A stretch of DNA of 64,000 bases. It comes from Amyelois transitella (taxonomy: Eukaryota > Arthropoda > Insecta > Lepidoptera > Pyralidae). Of the stretch, positions 60,346-64,000 are shown piece after piece. The number at the start of each line of letters is the position of its first letter. Within the stretch, counting starts at the first letter, position 1. The stretch spans positions 4,576,001-4,640,000 of the forward strand of contig NC_083512.1 in assembly GCF_032362555.1 (NCBI RefSeq), given 5' to 3'. A program made the translations under genes and the position numbers. Below the pieces are notes generated by a model. It was not told the DNA's origin. It saw only the letters and a list, made by a program, of their open reading frames with translations, and did no database searches.

Positions 60346-60464
60346 GTAACCCAATCAGAAAAGAGTCATTGGTATGGCACATGGCAGATTTGGAACGCAT
60401 CACGCTTTTTTAGTCAGGGGGTTTATCGCTCAACGACCGACACAGCGTATCCCATCTCCATGTT

Positions 60465-60530
60465 ACGCCTATAACCCAGACGGGGTAGACAAAACCAACA
60501 GTCTCAAAAATACTGATGGGCCACATTCAG
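60465..60530 (-). repeat. SINE-like tail fragment, antisense
   Basis: ACGCCTATAACCCAGACGGG, GTAGACAAAACCAACAGTCT and GATGGGCCACATTCAGCC match the tail and adjoining block of the TATG-tailed SINE-like family. Confidence 0.65.
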
Positions 60531-61862
60531 CCCTGTTTAGTTCAGTAAGAAAACATATTAAAAATAAGAATCCTTCATAGAGACGATGATAAAACCATAA
60601 AGCAAAAGAAATGCTAATTTCGTATATTTTCTTCCGCTGCCGTGAGAAAGGTACAAATAGAAACTAATGCATACAAAGGGGCTATATTACAGCAAGTAGC
60701 TTTGACAGCTTCGCCTTACTAAATTGCGTTACTCCAATTTAATTATTGCTTTTATGGAGGGCTTTTAGTAGCTTTTAGTAGCAAGCGGCGGCATGATCGA
60801 CTCCCCTTAAGTGAATTGACGTCCACGGCTGTGGCGAAACATATTTCTACTTATTGTTGTCACATATTTAAGGTATTTCGTATCACAATGAGATGGTCTT
60901 TCATAAAGTGCTCACTACTCAGCTTGAACGAGGTAAAATTAAAAATCATTAAGAACCTATTCAGGGAACAAAAGTACCTAAATCCAAAAGTGTAATTTCT
61001 TCCAAAAAACCAAACTGTGTACAATTTTAAAACAGTGATTGGAATAAGTAATGTATTTCTAGGTTTATTTTGAAATACTTTAATACCATCCAATTGCGTT
61101 TTGGATAATTTTAAGTACTGGGAAAGCGATTTATACTGTAGATGCAAAAATAAAGGAAAGCAACTAGGCATATCTGACTCACGCTTTAGAATCCACAAAA
61201 CATCACGAAGAATTAACTGCAATTAGTTGTTGCACACGACTTCTGAAACAGATGTTGTTCCTGGAGGCGACCGTACGTCAGAAAGCCTAGAAATAATCTT
61301 CTAATAGACAAGACCAAACTAGTACTATCATCTGGTGTCAAATGAGTTCAAAGATTTCAATAACCTTATATTTATAGGTCGATTTATTTAATATCAGTTA
61401 TTATTGTTTTTACACTATTGGAAACGCACAACAATACACCCAAGTCTTCAATAGCAACTGCTTGTGTCCATGAGAAATGCAGGATGATTATCTCACTGAT
61501 GACTCTTACTTACAGTTTACAAATATTACTAAATAATTGGACAATGTTATGACAACAAAAAGGCTTACTGTAAATAATAATAGCCAGATATTGTTTATGT
61601 GGCAATTGAACGAGAAAACCAACATTGGTTATTTATATTGGTTAAATAATCGCGCATCGACTGTTACATAATAATGTTTATTGGAACAAAGTTTACATAC
61701 AAAAAAATTTATAAAATAGCCATACAGGGTTACCTTTTTAACCTATAATAAACCGAAACATAACATTATGAGATACTTTCAAAAAAAGCTTGTTAGATAT
61801 GAGGATCGGACCTAATTCGATCGGATCATAATAGGTATGTGAAAATATACAGCACTGTACTA
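60531..61862. other. Intergenic, no gene supported
   Basis: AT-rich. A 120-codon frame on the minus strand (60860-61222) is Phe/Leu-rich and shows no family motif. Confidence 0.45.
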
Positions 61863-62089
61863 CAGGTCAGATGGGAGTTGCTTTGTGTGAAAATCTCACT
61901 CACCAGATCCAGAAACCATGGTCAAAGGCATACCTCGGGCTCCTTTCCACAGAGGTCGGGATGCAACCGGCTAAAGCCAGGATCAAGAAAGTGTGTGAAA
62001 ACATCGCTAATGTTCTCGTCCGAAAATGTTCAATCAGGATATTCCAAGACAGCCGACAAATTCGCACCGCACTCAAGAACAAGCACTAA
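61863..62089 (+). repeat. tRNA-SINE fragment giving a chimeric 72-codon open frame
   Basis: CAGATGGGAGTTGCTTTGTG, CCATGGTCAAAGGCATACCT and GGGCTCCTTTCCACAGAGGT match the sense 3' part of the SINE at 32940-33292. An open frame starts in it (ATG at 61871) and runs on through unrelated sequence (VCENIANVLVRKCSIRIFQD, RQIRTALKNKH) to TAA at 62089. It is probably not a gene, but the second half is less AT-rich than the surroundings and unexplained. Confidence 0.5.
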
Positions 62090-62589
62090 TAATTATGAGA
62101 TTTAAAGGTAAATATTGATTCGATTATATATAATCGACTGCTTGGGTCTATAATTTGAAAATTTAGTTACCAATCTAATAGTTACCCAAAATAATCATAA
62201 TGATGCATGTCGTCTAGACCAGTTCAAAATCCGAGAGCGTCCTTGGGCTTGGCATTTCTTTGAAAAGATAGATTCCACAGAAGCTGCTATTTCAATTATA
62301 TCTTGCCTTGTGGTAAATTATGGAAAAGACACCGTAAAGCCTTCAAAATATGCAAAAACTAAGACAATTTACCTGTAATGACCTTATCAACCAAGCGTAA
62401 AAATATAACCACTGCCTACAGGCAGGCTTATTCAAGGCTTGAATTAACTTTATAGCCGCAAATATTCTGGTTTTTGATCGATGGACTTACCTTACTGACA
62501 TTGCCTGTTTTAACTGTCAAGGCAATAATCCTACATTTTTAACTTCTACTGAAATAGGTAGGACATCCATACCTAGAAAATAGCTTCGT

Positions 62590-62670
62590 CACATACGTAC
62601 ATATGATCACGTCTATATCCCTTGCGGGGTAGACATATCCAACAGACTTGAAAAGACTGAAAGGTTCGGC
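62590..62670 (-). repeat. SINE-like tail fragment, antisense
   Basis: CACATACGTACATATGATCA, CGTCTATATCCCTTGCGGGG and GACTTGAAAAGACTGAAAGG; breaks off after about 80 bases. Little diverged. Confidence 0.85.
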
Positions 62671-63471
62671 TTTATTTTGGTCACCTAAGTATAAAACTAT
62701 AAGTTGGGTGTTGAAGGATTTTGAATTTCTATAAGTGTATGTCTATGCTATCTCGTTGCGCAAAATCTAGCAATTTTCGTAGTCACTAGATTTTGCGCAT
62801 ACGATTTTTTTAAAATCTTTTATTTTAATCTTTATTGCACAAAAAACAACATGCTCGTTATATTGTAGCAGAATTGGCGGCAACTTAAAGAGTCAAAACC
62901 AAAAAAACCAAAGCAGAATTACTTTAGTTCCCACCTGAATGTTTGACTTACACCAAAACAGCTTAAGTATAGAGTATCAAACTGATTTAGATGGCAATAT
63001 ATATATGCAAGTAATAAATTGGGGTGTTCACTCACTTCCCTGAGGATTTTGGTCTTCGACTTCTTGGTATTATAATTTTAAATGCAGTCGGTTTTATTGT
63101 GGGTAGCGAATTCGTAATTCGTAAGAAAAGAACAGATATATTTTGCGGAATAGAAAAGCTTTGAAACGTTTAATACAAGTTTTATTAAATTGCTTAAAAT
63201 TGATTAAATTGTTGTATATATGATTTCATGGCATACTTGTTGCAACAAAAAATAGGTGTCTCGTTCGGTGAGGTCGTTGAGCTCTGGAAGTAAAGGTCAG
63301 GCGGCTACCTAAGCCAGTTCTTCTCTCTCATTGACATTGGCCACATTACACTTACTTCCATGGCCGCGAAGGTAAATATTGATTCCAACTATGAATTTAC
63401 TTTATTTGTTACCGGTGTTTCGTCATGTCTCCACGTATTTTGCAACGAATATCTATTTTTAAAAAGCGATT
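62671..63471. other. Upstream region of the lipase gene, nothing definite
   Basis: No repeat or exon assigned. CATGGCCGCGAAG followed by GTAAATATTG (63359-63381) looks like the end of a non-coding exon with a splice donor, but the lipase ATG follows within 100 bases. Confidence 0.35.
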
Positions 63472-64000
63472 ATGATTCGCTGTTGCGTAATTTTGTCAAT
63501 TTTAGTTTCTTTTGTAAATTGCAAGTTAAATTATGTTAGTTCCAGTGATTCGGATGTCAACTTAGATTCATATCAATTGATCGGTAAATATGGTTATCGA
63601 CCGGAGAAACATCTAGTGGAAACAGAAGATGGTTACATAGTGAGTTTGTTCAGAATAGTTGGCAATGGACCGCCGGTGCTGCTAGCTCATGGTCTTGCTG
63701 ACAGTTCAGATTCATGGCTGGTGTTAGGACCGTCGATGTCACTAGCTTATCAACTATCAGATGCTGGATTCGACATCTGGCTATACAACTCAAGAGGAAA
63801 CAAATATAGCAGAGGAAGTACAAGAGACTTCAGTGAAAAGGAGTATTGGGATTTCAGCTTTGAGGAAATGGGAACTAAAGATATGCCAGCCTGCATCGAT
63901 TACATCCTCAGGGTGACATCTAGAGAAAAAATAACATATGTTGGATTTTCACAAGGAACCACTATATTTTTTGTGATGTGCAGCTCAAAACCAGAGTATA
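63472..64000 (+). CDS. Secreted acid lipase (lipase 3-like), N-terminal part, cut by window end
   Basis: An open frame of 176 codons runs off the right edge without an intron. Members are alpha/beta-hydrolases of the gastric/lysosomal acid lipase family, which in insects hydrolyse dietary or stored lipid esters. The first 17 residues form a signal peptide (CCVILSILVSFVNC). Then follow the family start GKYGYRPEKHLVETEDGY (about 38-55), LLAHGLADSS (70-79, oxyanion-hole region), DIWLYNSRGNKYSR (101-114) and the nucleophile elbow GFSQG with Ser160. The usual elbow is GHSQG, so His is replaced by Phe. The Asp and His of the triad lie beyond the window. About 200 further residues are expected. Start: first ATG, directly preceding the signal peptide. 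Confidence 0.93.
   Translation, partial: MIRCCVILSILVSFVNCKLNYVSSSDSDVNLDSYQLIGKYGYRPEKHLVETEDGYIVSLFRIVGNGPPVLLAHGLADSSDSWLVLGPSMSLAYQLSDAGFDIWLYNSRGNKYSRGSTRDFSEKEYWDFSFEEMGTKDMPACIDYILRVTSREKITYVGFSQGTTIFFVMCSSKPEY

Noticed and set aside
60860-61222. 120-codon minus-strand frame, hydrophobic, considered as a receptor fragment
   Set aside because: No chemoreceptor signature motif and AT-driven composition.

Overview
The window reads as nuclear DNA of a lepidopteran insect (moth or butterfly). It is AT-rich and intron-rich, with GT-AG introns, and is full of short retroposon copies ending in (TATG)n/(CATA)n tails, a pattern I know from moth and butterfly genomes. Nothing bacterial or viral was recognised. 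Most of the 64 kb is non-coding; six protein-coding genes could be reconstructed, several from exons too short to stand out as open frames.

Layout. (1) 1-13 kb: the 5' part of a Ras-superfamily small GTPase gene of the RERG/RASL type on the minus strand. Its exons are at 12739-12802, 3160-3216 and 1766-1842, a 9.5-kb intron separates the first two, and further exons presumably lie beyond the left edge. A promoter with an arthropod initiator and a correctly spaced DPE sits about 200 bases upstream of the ATG. A cysteine-rich terminal exon on the opposite strand (9416-9739) lies inside the large intron. (2) 13-32 kb: a gene desert made of LINE 3' ends, SINE copies, a TTAA-flanked MITE and other repeats. 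(3) 32.5-34.4 kb: ADAT1 (tRNA adenosine deaminase), two exons, minus strand, with a tRNA-derived SINE in its intron. (4) 34.5-47 kb: another repeat-rich desert. It holds a bounded hAT remnant (42819-43608, 8-bp target duplication) and a 2.45-kb element with perfect 27-bp terminal inverted repeats (43928-46380). (5) 47.4-50.5 kb: PET100 (cytochrome c oxidase assembly), then a three-exon selenoprotein-W-fold gene that looks like MIEN1, both on the plus strand. (6) 53.2-58.3 kb: molybdenum cofactor sulfurase (MOCOS, insect maroon-like), six exons on the minus strand; all splice phases agree and give an intact 821-residue product. (7) 58-63 kb: repeats. (8) 63472 to the right edge: the start of a secreted acid lipase (lipase 3-like) on the plus strand.

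The recognised genes are unrelated housekeeping or digestive genes, not a pathway cluster. The most coherent story is in the mobile DNA. One SINE-like family (about 17 copies or fragments) and one non-LTR LINE family (seven 3' ends) share a 3' tail of about 34 bases followed by the same TATG repeat. Both make 11-14 bp target duplications, as expected if the SINE is copied by the LINE machinery. Functions come from family knowledge; exon joins were made by hand and no database was searched.
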